Shown here: positions 21,315 through 31,610 of the stretch, in pieces
How positions within the stretch are numbered: position 1 is the stretch's first letter
Layout: each line of letters begins with the position of its first letter
DNA from: Anniella stebbinsi
Lineage: Eukaryota > Chordata > Lepidosauria > Squamata > Anniellidae
Direction of reading: 5' to 3'
DNA length: 64,000 nt
Assembly (NCBI GenBank): GCA_029215795.1
Contig: JARDYH010000004.1
Span: forward strand, 35,716,001 to 35,780,000
The notes under the pieces: model-generated
Database searches by the model: none
What the model was told of the DNA's origin: nothing
What the model saw: the letters and a program-made list of their open reading frames with translations, nothing else
Program-made: the position numbers and the translations under genes

Positions 21315-21648
21315 ATCTGGAAGTAGCTTGCCATCCTGGGCTTGAAGAGAGAGTGCCTGGTCTGGCTGCCTTGGTTACTAGGCACCATTGGGAGCAGAAG
21401 TGACGGAGGTCACAGCTCTGGGCCTGTCACCGATGGCAATGGCCAAGCTATCCATCAGTCAGCCAGCCAGCTCCCTCAGTGTAGTGTGGAATGGCTCAAC
21501 CAGACTTCACTTCCCATGAGCTTCAGTAACAGCACTCCCATTGGGCAAGTTGGGCACCATAGCAAAAGGCATGCCGGGAGTTGTAGTTTTTGTTTTCTGA
21601 AAAATCATGGTGACAGCTTCAAGGTGGCCCTGGCCATGCATTGAGGTT

Positions 21649-21668
21649 GGGGGGGGGGGGGGGGGGGA
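21649..21668. repeat. Poly-G run
   Basis: About 19 G in a row, then (GA)n. Length is likely to be unreliable in any assembly. Confidence 0.9.
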
Positions 21669-22254
21669 GAGAGAGAAGCTAATTTAATTTGTTTTAAAGT
21701 TACCTCACAGGCCTAGGACTGCCCTACCTTTCAGGGTTGTTGTGAGGGTGAGAGAGGAAAAAAAGAAATGAATTTAATTTGTATAAAAGTTAACTCACAG
21801 GCCTAGCACTGGCCTGTGTTCTGGCTGCTTTCGTTTTTTCTTAATAACTTCAGAACACATGCATACAATAGTTCCCCGCGTCTACTGAGATCCACTTCCC
21901 TACTATATGTTATTTGGATATCTGGGAAATGCCAGGTATATTTTGAAAACTTATTTTTAGGTTTGCATCTTTTTTAGTTTATAAAAAGGTTGTTGTGTGT
22001 CCTGATTGTTTTTGAAATTTATACGGCTAATCCAGCCAAAGCACGATGGGAGGAGTAGGCATTTCAGGTAAAACAAAAAATGTGGTTTATCGCAAAGCTC
22101 TAATTTAAAATACAGTTCTTATTAACACAATTTTCCATTGATTCTAACAAGACAATTTACTAACTCAACCAAACTAAAAAAAACAACCAATCTAAAGATA
22201 AATAAGTTGCAGAGACATTTATTATTTTTCAAATAAATGTTATAAACATTATCC

Positions 22255-22480
22255 ACGGACCCGAGCAACGGCAGGCATATCAGCTAGTATAAAATACAGT
22301 ATAAAACACAACCAGGATAAAACCGAGCAGCCATGCAGAAATTAATACAGATTTAAAATCCAAATTTAAACAAAAGGTTAAAAATCAAACTGAAGAACTG
22401 TTAAAATGCTGAGAAAATAAAAATGTCTTCACCTGGCATCTAAAGGAGTATAATGTAGGTGCCAGGTGAACCCCTCTAGG
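22255..22480 (-). mobile_element. L2-like LINE 3' segment
   Basis: TATAAAATACAGTATAAAACAC and AAATAAAAATGTCTTCACCTGGCATCTAAAGGAGTATAATGTAGGTGCCAGGTGAAC are the reverse of an L2-type ORF2 end (compare the GGCGCCAGGTCAAGAC region at 12.7 kb). Confidence 0.6.
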
Positions 22481-22709
22481 TTCATTTCATTTTGAAACTT
22501 CAGCAATTACAGATTTGACTGCTGGTGAGGTTGACACTGGGTTTGCAATTTCACACATCAACATCGGTCTCTTTTATTTAGATCTAACCACCAATCTGGT
22601 GGATTCTGGTAAACTGTGATGGTAAACTGCCAGGAATTGGGATTCTGAATCCTGATCAATTGCCTTGCCATGACTGCTATTCTCTCCCGCCCCCTTCTTC
22701 CCCAAATAT

Positions 22710-23029
22710 TAGGGTGACCAGATAAAATCCAGGTCAGGGCTCATGTAACTTTAACAGTTGCAAAGAAAAGAGAATTTCAGCCAGTGTCATTGGTATGCAA
22801 TTAGTTCCTGGTGAAATTCCCTCTTCATCACAACAGTTAAAGTTGCAGGGGCCCTGCCTTCTTTTGTATGTGGTCATTCTAGTATAGTGCATGGACGTTT
22901 AACTGTTGTGATGAAGAGGGAATTTCACCAGGAACTAATTGCATACAAATGACCCTGGCTGAAATTCCCTTTTCTCTACAACTGTTAAAGTTACATGAGC
23001 CCTGACCTGGATTGTATCTGGTCACCCTA
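22710..23029. mobile_element. Composite foldback hAT-like MITE, copy 4
   Basis: 320 bp with TAGGGTGACCAGATAAAATC ends and perfect 8-bp duplications CCAAATAT (22702-22709 and 23030-23037). The internal end GTGGTCATTCTA at 22870-22881 defines an inner unit 22710-22881. Opposite internal orientation to copies 1 and 3, and a different end subtype. Confidence 0.9.
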
Positions 23030-23555
23030 CCAAATATGTTAGTATTAAAGCTTTTGTTTCTGGGTGTTCTTTTGTCCTCAATATCTAATATAATTAATGA
23101 GCAGCTATGTATAATAGCTTACAGAACGCAGGTAGAAATTTTCTTTAATATAAGCAGAAGTGCAATGACTTAGCAGAAGAAATACTGCTGATGTCAGCAG
23201 GGCATTTTTCCCCTTAAGGAATAATGTGCATAGAACTAGAAAGCAAATAAGTTTCTATACCAACACAAAGGAAAGGGGCGGGGAGAGAAACACCAAAGTC
23301 CTGCAACTTGGAGTTCAACACAGTCATTAGCTGTGCAACAATTTTTTTCCAAAGACATCTGCAGGATCCTTAAAAGGAAAGAGTACCAACCTCTTGAAAG
23401 AGTATGCGTTGGATGAGGTAGCACTTTTGAAAATGCAGGTGTGTCATTTGGGCATTCCTCTGGACCCAGACTTGACCTTGAATGCCCAGATCTCAACTGT
23501 GGTCAGGAATGCCTTTGCCCAACTATACCCATTCTTGGAGAATGCAAATAAATCA
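23030..23555. other. Unassigned non-coding stretch
   Basis: No gene or repeat recognised. A minus-strand frame of 86 codons has no domain. Confidence 0.5.
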
Positions 23556-24055
23556 GTCCATGCATTTAATTAATTTATATCCCACCTAGGGTGACCAGAT
23601 AAAATCCAGGTCAGGGCTCATGTAACTTTAACAGTTGCAAAGAAAAGAGAATTTCAGCCAGTATCATTTGTATGCAATTAGTTCCTGGTGAAATTCCCTC
23701 TTCATCACAACAGTTAAAGTTGCAGGGGCCCTGCCTTCTTTTGTAGATGGTCACTCTAGTATAGTGCCTGCACCTTTAACTGTTGTGATGAAGAGGGAAT
23801 TTCACCAGGAACTAATTGCATACAAACGACACTGGCTGAAATTCCCTTTTCTCTATAACTGTTAAAGTTACATGAGCCCTGACCTGGATTGTATCTGGTC
23901 ACCCTAATCCCTCCTGTCCTCCAAAAATAAATAGCACTCAAGGCAGCCGACAGTAAAATCCAGAGAAAAACCAAAACCTTAATGAAAGCATAACATAAAA
24001 ACAAATAAATTAAAAACACAATGAAAAACATAACAATAAAAGAAATAAAACTGGC
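23556..24055 (-). mobile_element. LINE-like tail split by composite element copy 5
   Basis: TTTAATTAATTTATATCCCACC before the insertion, and CTCCTGTCCTCC plus CTCAAGGCAGC after it, read together as an inverted LINE tail of the TATATCCC...AAGGCAGC type. Confidence 0.5.
23587..23906. mobile_element. Composite foldback hAT-like MITE, copy 5
   Basis: 320 bp with TAGGGTGACCAGATAAAATC ends. Target duplications ATCCCACC and ATCCCTCC differ at one base. Inner unit 23587-23758. Same subtype and orientation as copy 4, 557 bp away. Confidence 0.9.
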
Positions 24056-24059
24056 CAGG

Positions 24060-25015
24060 GTGACACATGCCTTTGTTACATTACATCTGGATTATTGCAT
24101 TGTGCTTTCTACGTAAGGCTGCCTCTGAAGAGTATCTGGAAACTACCATTGGTCCAGAATGTAGTAACCCAAATGTTAACAGGGGAGCATGGGACTGCCT
24201 TGATGAAACACCTGTGTCCTCAAAAACCTGGAGAAGCCATTCTGAGCTTTGAGGACCTTGGACAGGACATCCTCAATGCCCCCTCCCTCACTGAGTCTAC
24301 CTTCTCACCACCATTGTCTCCAGCTGCTATTGCTTTTCCTCCTCTTTCTCATCATTCCTACCACTTGCTTGCTTGACAGACAGAGAGCCAGTGAGCAAGC
24401 AGGCAGTGGCATCGACTGCTCCTTCTCACCATCATCATTGTCTGGGCGAGGGCAAAAGAGAAAGCAAGTTGCTATGGTAAAGAGGTTCTTGTCAGTGGGC
24501 CCGTTTAGATGTGGGCCCTCGGCGGATGCCCAACCATACCTACCCTTGACAACAGCCCTGGGCTCCTCCCATACAAGTCTCCTCACCTATTGAAATCATC
24601 TTTGGAGACCCTCTTTATGTACCAACAACTCCAGAGATGCTCTTACTTGGGCTTAGGGAGAGGTCCTTTTTGGCGCCTGTACCTAGGCTCTGGAAGTCCC
24701 TTCGAAGGGAGGCATGTCTCAGTCACTTCCTCATTGAGGAAAGCTGGTAAATCTCTTCTTTTTTAAGAAAGCATTTGGTATGTGATTTTAACATGCTGTT
24801 TTCCATTTGTTTCTGGGTTTTTTAATAGTTTGAATATGTTAATGTCTGCCACATTATTTCCCACTGTTGTTTTTGTGTTTTAATGTTTAGAGTTTGTGCT
24901 GGAAACTGAACTGATGTTTTTTCTCCTTACATTTTTTTAAAGTGTTATTATTGTTAGCTGCCTTGAACTCAAATAAATGCTGGGGTATAAATGTTTTAAA
25001 ATAAATTTAAAAGAA
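24060..25015 (+). mobile_element. Old L2-like LINE, decayed and interrupted
   Basis: At 24065-24180 the remnants translate to LVTLHLDYCI...GCL and a WSRM-type stretch, matching the LDYCNALYLGLP...LQLVQNAA block of L2 with stops. About 24640-24770 gives ERSFLAPVPRLWKSLRREACL. The end is AACTCAAATAAATGC. The piece at 24190-24560 between them is unassigned. Confidence 0.5.
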
Positions 25016-25114
25016 GCAATATGTGCAATCTGTACAAATTAACAGAGATATCCTGAACTCTCTAGAGGTGTGCCAGTAGGACCATAACGTTCCATCAGCA
25101 CATGAAACACACAT

Positions 25115-25185
25115 TAGAGCCGGCCCGACCATTAGGCAGAATGAGGCAGCCACCTCAGGTAGCAGATACAGTGGGACTGGGTGTG
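25115..25185 (+). mobile_element. hAT-like fragment (AGGGCTGGCCC family)
   Basis: AGAGCCGGCCCGACCATTAGGCAGAATGAGGCAGCCACCTCAGG matches, with changes, the reverse fragments at 33665-33755 and 44705-44960. One end only. Confidence 0.5.
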
Positions 25186-25964
25186 ATGGGGGAAATGAAT
25201 GTCACACTCAGCCTGCCCTGTCCAAGCCAGCCTATTGCCCTTAATTGTGAAGGTTGCTGCCCTATCTATCACCAATGTTGAAGTAAGAGTCTACTGCCAG
25301 TACCTTCACTATCTGTATATGGAATTGGGAGTGGGGTTTCCATCTTGTCCTTGGCTTCATTCTGCGGTGTTTATTTTCTCCTTACTTGGATTGGCTCTTA
25401 AGGGGAAAAATCTATTTGAAGGGGAAATTTACTGGTAGGTATCGGGTACAGCCATGGGGTGTAAATTCACTCCAGAGTTAGCAAACCTAAATATGGACAA
25501 ATGGGAACATGAACATTTCTTATCAGTTAATAATGAATATTTAGAATATATAGTTTTGTGTAAGAGATTCCTAGATTATATCTTTATCATCTGGAGAGGT
25601 TCAGAATAAAAACTCAAGGGCTTTAGACAATATGTCAACAGTATACAGGAGACAATTCCATTTGTGGCTGATTATCATCACTGCAAAGTCAACCTTTATT
25701 TTAGGCAGCAACATGTCTTGGACTGGCCCTCACACACACACACACACACTCAAGCTAAAAAAAGAGTGAGAAAACTTAATTTTGAAAACTTTTTCATCTT
25801 GAAATCCTAGATCTTCATGAGGACTACGCCAGGAATCCTGAGGGACAAGAAGAGGCCTCGGCCCTGAACTAGGCCTGTACCTGAACAACAGGGAATGCAG
25901 TATGGCCCAGGTCTGCTTTTTCCACTTTTCTTTCTAAAACTGCATAGTTATGGTGGAGGGACTT
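25186..25964. other. Unassigned non-coding stretch
   Basis: Includes a short (CA)n at 25731-25749. No exon or named repeat recognised. Confidence 0.5.
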
Positions 25965-26138
25965 GTCACTGAAGGGTATAGCACATGACTACATGCAGAT
26001 GGTCTCAGGTTTGATCCCTGGCATCTCTAGGTAGGGCAGGAAATACTCCTGCCTGAAACCCTAGACAACTGCTGCTAGTCAGTGGCCACGCTAGATGGAT
26101 CCTATGGTCTGACTCACTATAAGGCAGCTTTCTATGTT
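25965..26138 (+). mobile_element. tRNA-derived SINE
   Basis: TATAGCACATGACTACATGCAGATGG, a B-box-like GGTTTGATCCC, CTAGGTAGGGCAGGAAATAC, CTGCTGCTAGTCAGTGG and TAAGGCAGCTTTCTATGTTC. The order agrees with 1-85 and with the reverse copy at 61395-61605. Confidence 0.7.
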
Positions 26139-26845
26139 CAGTTGGGAAAGCTGGGAAAGGTTGGGCAGTATTTGTAAAATGCAACATTCCTGATCTGCTC
26201 TATCTGTCCTGATGATACAAGGAATGGAACTTGAGGGAGTAACTCAGAAGGAGGCTATGTGAAAACAAGGCTAAAGTTGATCTTGAAAGGACTGGATAAC
26301 AGCCTTCAAGTAGCCTGAAATCCATGCAAATTGCATGGGAAAAATGATAAAATATTATGAAAATTGCTATAGCAACGTCTTTTCTAACTGACCTAGTTTG
26401 TGACAAAGGCAGTGTCCCACAGTATTTCAGTGCATTGTAGGCAGAAGCCTTTCACAGCTGTCTATAGGCACATCTTTGCTTAATGATTAAGTTTCATTAG
26501 CTAGGAAAAAGACTGTACAGATTTTGTCATTTGGTGCTTCCTCCTCAATGGGGCCTTCAAGAGAATGAGATGAGTAAATCCCTGTAGTGAGTGGATCTGT
26601 TACTGATCCTTGGAGAAGTAATCACCTATCCTGTTTTATACTAAGCTGATTCATTTTCCGCCTGGGTTGCTAGTGCAGATGTGCTAATTATCTGGTTTCT
26701 TTTTTCTGGTCTAGTCTTGGATTTTCAAAATGGGTTTGTTGTATTTTAACAGATCACTATAAAAGCCCTTTATGGCCATTCTGTTCATGGGTGATGGATG
26801 CATGGGAGAGGAGGGCATTGCAATGATAGCATCTACCCACCTCTG
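26139..26845. other. Unassigned non-coding stretch
   Basis: No gene or named repeat recognised. Confidence 0.5.
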
Positions 26846-26851
26846 CTGTTA

Positions 26852-27155
26852 TTTATTTAATTAAACCATTTCTAGCCCACCCATCAGGGCAGCTTGCCAT
26901 CATAAGCCAGGAAAAAAATACAGAAAAATTTAGGAGCACATTAAAAACACATCGAAACATAAACAAACATGTAAGAACCATTCAAATCCATTAATTAATG
27001 AGAAGCCCAAATAAACATTTCAGAACACAGTACATTAAAGCTACCCGAACATTGACTGGGAAAAATATGTCTTTAAAGTTCTCTTTAAAACAATGATGAG
27101 GCAGTGACTCCAGAGAAGTCCAAACAGCCCTCAAGGATCATGAGCAGCTACACAA
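26852..27155 (-). mobile_element. LINE-like 3' tail (inverted)
   Basis: TTATTTATTTAATTAAACC, TTCTAGCCCACCCATCAGGGCAGCTTGCC and a long A-rich stretch, then GAGGCAGTGACTCCAGAGAAGTCC. Typical of an inverted non-LTR LINE end; family not settled. Copy 6 of the composite element lies just after it. Confidence 0.45.
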
Positions 27156-27163
27156 GTGATAAT

Positions 27164-27471
27164 TAGGGTGACCAGGTCAGGGCTCATGTAACTTTAACAG
27201 TTGTAGAGAAAAGGGAATTTCAGCCAGTGTCATTGGTATGCAATTAGTTCCTGGTGAAATTCCCTCTTCATCACAACTGTTAAAGTTGCAGGGGCCCTGC
27301 CTTCTTTTGTATATGGTCACTCTAGTATAGTGCATGTACCTTAACTGTTGTGATGAAGAGGGAATTTCACCAGGAACTAATTGCATACAAATGACACTGG
27401 CTGAAATTCCCTTTTCTCTACAACTGTTAAAGTTACATGAGCCCTGACCTGGATTTTATCTGGTCACCCTA
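27164..27471. mobile_element. Composite foldback hAT-like MITE, copy 6
   Basis: 308 bp flanked by perfect 8-bp duplications GTGATAAT (27156-27163 and 27472-27479). The left end has lost about 10 bases relative to the right (GACCAGGTCAGGG against the longer ATAAAATCCAGG form). Inner unit 27164-27324. Confidence 0.9.
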
Positions 27472-27616
27472 GTGATAATGCCATCCCCTCACTGACGATG
27501 TACTAGGTTCTGCCTAGGATCCTCTCCTTGTTATTGAGGTGGCTTTTTAAAAAACAAAGGGAGAAATGACATCACTTGACTTCACTATTCCTCACTGACC
27601 ATAGAGCATACTAACT

Positions 27617-28000
27617 CTGGCCGTGTCTACACCAGCCTTTTTCCCCAGGATCGACCCCTCGGCCATGTGGGCACCTGTCCCGGCTCCTTATCTCCTCCCT
27701 GTGAGTAGCGGGGGTCAGCAGAGGGAAGGAGCTGGGCCGGGGGGAGTCCAGGGACATTGAGGGGGGAGCAGGTCGGGGCATTTATTGTTTTTGTTTTTAC
27801 TCATGTTTCGCTGGAGCAAAATTGCACTCCAAGCTCCTGCCTCTTTAAAAAAAAATGGCAGATGCAATGGGTACAACATCTTTCTTCCCTTCTGGGATGT
27901 TGCGCTTCCATCTGGATGCCCAGGGAGGAACACAGAAGCAGGTATGTCCGTGATCCTCCCCTCTCCCTCCCTCTACATCCTTAGGTGTAGAAAGAGCCAC
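27617..28000. mobile_element. DNA element with GGCCGTGTCTACACC ends
   Basis: The left end GGCCGTGTCTACACCAGCC pairs loosely with TAGGTGTAGAAAGAGCC at the right. The interior is GC-rich and non-coding, despite overlapping open frames. Possibly Harbinger-like by its GGCC ends. Confidence 0.5.
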
Positions 28001-28135
28001 ACTTAGCCAGCAGCTCCACCAACATCCACATCTACAAACCACTAAAAGAAGGGGATGGAGAAAAGAAATATATTGAACAAAAGGCTCACATAGGGAATGC
28101 CACAGGGTTGTCTGGAACCACTTATTTCCAAGAGC

Positions 28136-28262
28136 AGGGGTTGGCAAAAAGTAGATCTCCACATGTTTGGGATTTCAATTTCCAGAAGCTTCTGTTGGCA
28201 TGGCCAATGGTCAGGAATGTTGGGAGCTGAAGTCCCAAACAACTGGAGATTCTGAAGTTCTG
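28136..28262 (+). mobile_element. hAT-like foldback relic
   Basis: Left end CAGGGGTTGGCAAAAAGTAG, then GGGATTTCAATTTCC mirrored by GGGAGCTGAAGTCCC around GGCATGGCCAATGGTCAGG. Relative of 1385-1494. Confidence 0.6.
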
Positions 28263-28319
28263 TACATTAGAAAGAAAGAAAAACCACCCTACCAGGTCTT
28301 GGATCTTTTTCCGTTCACA

Positions 28320-28610
28320 ACAGGCTCCTTCAGACTGCGACCAACAGTGACCACATGATTTTGAATTGAAAAGGGAATGCCATTAAAAGGAATAGGTTGC
28401 AATGAAACAGCACCATCAAGTGGCAGAATAAATGCTGTCATAAATAAATACTGGATTATCTCTGTGTTATAAAAACTCAAGGTTATTGTCGGGGAAACCA
28501 TGGGAGATGTCCTGGTTGTTGATGACGTCATGAAATCAACCTGCAAACTTATGTGAGTGGCTAGTCATGAGCATGCAATAAATCACTTGTTTAGAGAAGC
28601 CCCTACTTTC
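28320..28610. mobile_element. Unnamed DNA element, relative of 7490-7780
   Basis: The left end GGCTCCTTCAGACTGCGACC resembles the end of 57975-58386. The right part shares AGCATGCAATAAATCACTTGTTTAGAG with 7.5-7.78 kb. Carries GACGTCATGA (CRE-like) at about 28524. Confidence 0.55.
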
Positions 28611-29435
28611 TGCCTACCCTTGTCCTATAGGACACTGGCTGGTTTGCACTAGTACAAGTGAAGGAAGGTGTTAAAAAAGCACCCTTCGTGTATATCTAGG
28701 GTTGGGTTGGGTTGCGCCATAGTGGGAATTGGCAGGCTGCAAATAGCTGCTCTTTTGAAGCATCACCAAAGATTTTATTATTGTTTTTTAAACGCAGCAG
28801 CTTATGCCAACAATAAAAAGTTGTTATATGTGAGATCACTTGCTCACCCTTTTGTCATGTTGGTTTAAAATTCTTATTGTAATAATTGGGGAAAATGAAT
28901 AGAGTATCATACTATCTGCAGCTAGCAGGTGCATTTAACCTATCAAGAAGCCAGAACTCATATCACATGACAATGCCAATATAGCCAATCCAAATAAAGA
29001 AACCCAATTGCCACAAAATGGCAGACGGTGTTGCCAAGGACATCCTGACAGTGCAAAAGAAGAAAATCCTGCCAGCTGCCATGAACAATTTGCTGGTGCA
29101 AGAACTGTCCTTCAGAGACAAATGCAGGCAGATACTTAATTTTTTTAAGTTTCCAATCTGTTCTGTATTTTTCTTCAGGCTGGCTAGGAAGAAAATGCCA
29201 TGAGAGATGAGCCCTCCCCAGACAGAACGGATTTGCAAGCCCAAAGGAGAAGGCATCCGTTAGAGGGAGCAGAGGTTGCTTTGCCTTTCCTATTCAACTC
29301 ACCAACCCCAAAAAACATTGCTTTCATCTGGAGCCCTTTCTCCTACTTGGCTACCTCTGTGGAAATCTTTTAACTGCACTTCCAGAGCTCCCCTCCCCCA
29401 CTCACTGATGTCCTAGATTGTCTGAAAGCCCTGTG
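28611..29435. other. Unassigned non-coding stretch
   Basis: Frames of 97 codons (-) and 61 codons (+) overlap at 28963-29256. Neither has a domain or splice sites I would trust. Confidence 0.5.
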
Positions 29436-29835
29436 GTGGGTGCGTGGTAGTGCTGCGTTGATTATATGATGCAGCAGCCACCTCGCAGCCATTGTGGGGT
29501 TTTCCCACAAAGCTGCAACTTTAAAAAGTCAGGGACTTAGCCCAACTTTTTTCCCTGGAGTGAGGTGAGCATGGCATATCCATTGTCTATCCTCGCTCCA
29601 GAGTCACGACAGAGGCGTTCCCGGGTGGATGATGACCCCTGATATGTCTCCCTCTGTCAAGGCAGAGGGCAGGGGGTGTTTCCAGCATGCCAATGGCCAC
29701 CGGAAACCCTGCGCCCTCCCTCTGCATCGTGATTAGCCACCACCACCCCACTGCAGAGAAAGCATGGGGATTTGCCTATGCGTCGGCAACCCAGCACCAT
29801 ATAGGCAGCCCCCTTGATTCCCCTTCTCGTTGCTA
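29436..29835. other. GC-richer unassigned block
   Basis: Shares loose features with 59265-59640 (a GCTGCGTTGATTATA / TATAATCAACGCTGC pair in opposite orientation, AAAGTC-CAGGGA). Probably another DNA transposon family; see findings. Confidence 0.4.
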
Positions 29836-29869
29836 GCTTTAGTGCAATGGTGGGGAGTCTTTTTTTCTA

Positions 29870-30155
29870 CCAATGGCCATTGAGTCAATTACAGAATGAT
29901 CTCCCTGATGAGGCCCACCTGGTGCCAACATTGTTATCTTTTCAGCGCCAAGTCAAAACTTTTCTTTTCTGCCAGGCATTTAACAGCTTAAGTTGAGTTT
30001 GAGTCTTTGGCCTGGCTGAAAGTTTAAACTTGTTTTAAATGTTAACTGTTTTTATGTTTTATGGTTTTAAATTTTGTATATTGACTTTTAATGTTCAATC
30101 TTTTAATTGTTGTAAACTGCCCAGAGCGCTTCAGCTATGGGGCGGTATATATGTA

Positions 30156-30156
<1 letters not shown>
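29870..30156 (+). mobile_element. L2-like LINE 3' end, 5'-truncated
   Basis: QLQNDLPDEAHLVPTLLSFQRQVKTFLFCQAF then a stop: the C-terminal end of L2 ORF2. The 3' UTR ends in CAGCTATGGGGCGGTATATA. The tail has become (AAT)n. Confidence 0.85.
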
Positions 30157-30201
<45 letters not shown>

Positions 30202-30202
30202 G
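30157..30202. repeat. (AAT)n tail of the L2 copy
   Basis: About 15 AAT units grown from the LINE tail. Confidence 0.95.
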
Positions 30203-30264
30203 AGCAACAGAAAGAAATCAATCAGGGATCTCACGCAATGGTTAAATAATGAAATAAGTAATTG

Positions 30265-30355
30265 TATTAAGTTGCAATCCTAAATCCATTTTCCTGGCAG
30301 TAAGCCCCATTGAACTTGATAGGGCTTATTTCTGAATAGACATAGGATTGCATTG
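30265..30355. mobile_element. Palindromic MITE (GTTGCAATCCTA family)
   Basis: GTTGCAATCCTAAATCC...TAAGCCCCATTGAA...TAGGGCTTATTTCTGA...CATAGGATTGCA. Same family as 63260-63343 and, more decayed, 61150-61235. Confidence 0.7.
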
Positions 30356-30387
30356 CATTGTTAATTACTTACTTCATTAATTCATTG

Positions 30388-30390
<3 letters not shown>

Positions 30391-30423
<33 letters not shown>
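30391..30423. repeat. (GT)n microsatellite
   Basis: About 16 TG units. Confidence 0.97.
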
Positions 30424-30424
<1 letters not shown>

Positions 30425-30429
30425 TGTCT

Positions 30430-31035
30430 CATTGTGTAGGAACATGGTGCTGGGGTGTTGCCATTTCCTGACTGCTCAGTTTGGGAGCTGCTTATGGACA
30501 GGAATGCTTTACCTCTCCCTAGAGAAGGAGACAGGTGAAGACAAACACCTGTTCCTTTTATCAGGAAATATTTCTGCTGGAGCAGCAAAGGCAGACAAGG
30601 GGAAGATTAGATGCCACTGCTGGAAAGTACTTGGAGTGCCTGCCGGTAAGAGCACCCGACTGGCTGCATTCCTCGCTGGCCCTTCCCTTGTGGGGATAGC
30701 ACTCTCTGGAAATGCCTGGGTCCTAAATTAAATTAAGCAGAGGGGGTGGGCTGCATCCAGATTCCAGGTTGGAGGTTCCCCAGCCCAGAATTAAACCTTG
30801 CATCATAGTACCTGCATGTTTTCTGCAGGGTGGTGGCATCTTTTTCTAGTCCCAATTCAGTATTAAAAACTTCACTTCTGAAAAACATCTGCTACTTAGT
30901 TTTATTGCAATTGAGTTTTATTTGTCCTTTCCCCAGTTTTACCACCCAGTCTACACCCTGTGGTTGTCATATATATTTGCTTACAGTAAGTAAGTGTTCT
31001 GGGAAAATGCTGCATTTGAAAAAGCAGTGATTCAA
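30430..31035 (+). repeat. Unnamed interspersed repeat, left part
   Basis: 30800-31035 aligns with the reverse complement of about 46850-47085 (CTTTTTCTAGTCCCA, CTTCACTTCTGAAAAACATCTG, TTATTGCAATTGA). The earlier part (TCAGGAAATATTTCTGCTGGAGCAG ... CCCTTGTGGGGATAGCACTCTCTGGAAATG) is repeated after the insertion at 31705-31870. Class unknown. Confidence 0.6.
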
Positions 31036-31039
31036 CTAG

Positions 31040-31606
31040 GGCTCTTTCCGCACCCGCCATTTTTTCCTGGGGCTGCCCCTGCCTGCTCACGGAGAGTCCG
31101 CATGATGCACAGATAATCCCGCAAGCAGGCAGGGGCCAACCCTCCATTTTCCCAGGAGTTCAGGGAATGCTATTATCCCGGTTCATTCCCTGTTCCCGGG
31201 AGGACAGCAAGATGGGCAGCTGGTGTGGCTGCCCATCCTGGGTGCAGCTGCGCTTACCCACGAGTAAGCGCAGCTGCACCGATGGCTACGGAGCCACACC
31301 GCACAGCTCTGAGGCCATCGGGGGGGGGGGGACAGCGAAATCACCATCTCCAGGATGGTGGGGGGAGGGGCGCTGGATTGCGAAGTTTTTAGGGTTTTTT
31401 TTAGGGTACTTACATTTGCACAGGAGCGCTCGTGCACTCCTCTGCAGATCTTTTTTAAAAAAATAAATGTCCAGCGCAACTTGCGATGGCCCAGGAAAAG
31501 CCCAGGCCATCGCTTTCTGATGCGGCCTCATTGCACCAAACCCGGAAGTAAGCACATCTGGGTTTCCCCGCTTCCCGCCCTCTCCACCCCATGATGCGGA
31601 AAGGGC
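31040..31606. mobile_element. DNA transposon (MITE), GC-rich, with CTAG flanks
   Basis: 567 bp. The left GGCTCTTTCCGCA pairs with TGCGGAAAGGGC at the right; CTAG is present on both sides (31036-31039, 31607-31610). An internal dyad, GCAGCTGCGCTTACC / GTAAGCGCAGCTGC, lies at about 31243-31277. The related repeat at 46.8 kb shows the unoccupied form. Frames across it overlap on both strands and have no domain. Confidence 0.75.
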
Positions 31607-31610
31607 CTAG

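Noticed and set aside
22710..23906. Repeated blocks at 22.7 and 23.6 kb considered as a tandem duplication
   Set aside because: Each copy has its own distinct 8-bp target duplication, so they are independent insertions.
29018..29203. Short + frame beginning MADGVAKDIL that looked like a possible coding relic
   Set aside because: I could not match it to any family, and an equally long frame lies on the other strand.
30157..30202. Regular short repeats considered as a CRISPR-like array
   Set aside because: It is a trinucleotide microsatellite in a vertebrate genome, grown from a LINE tail.
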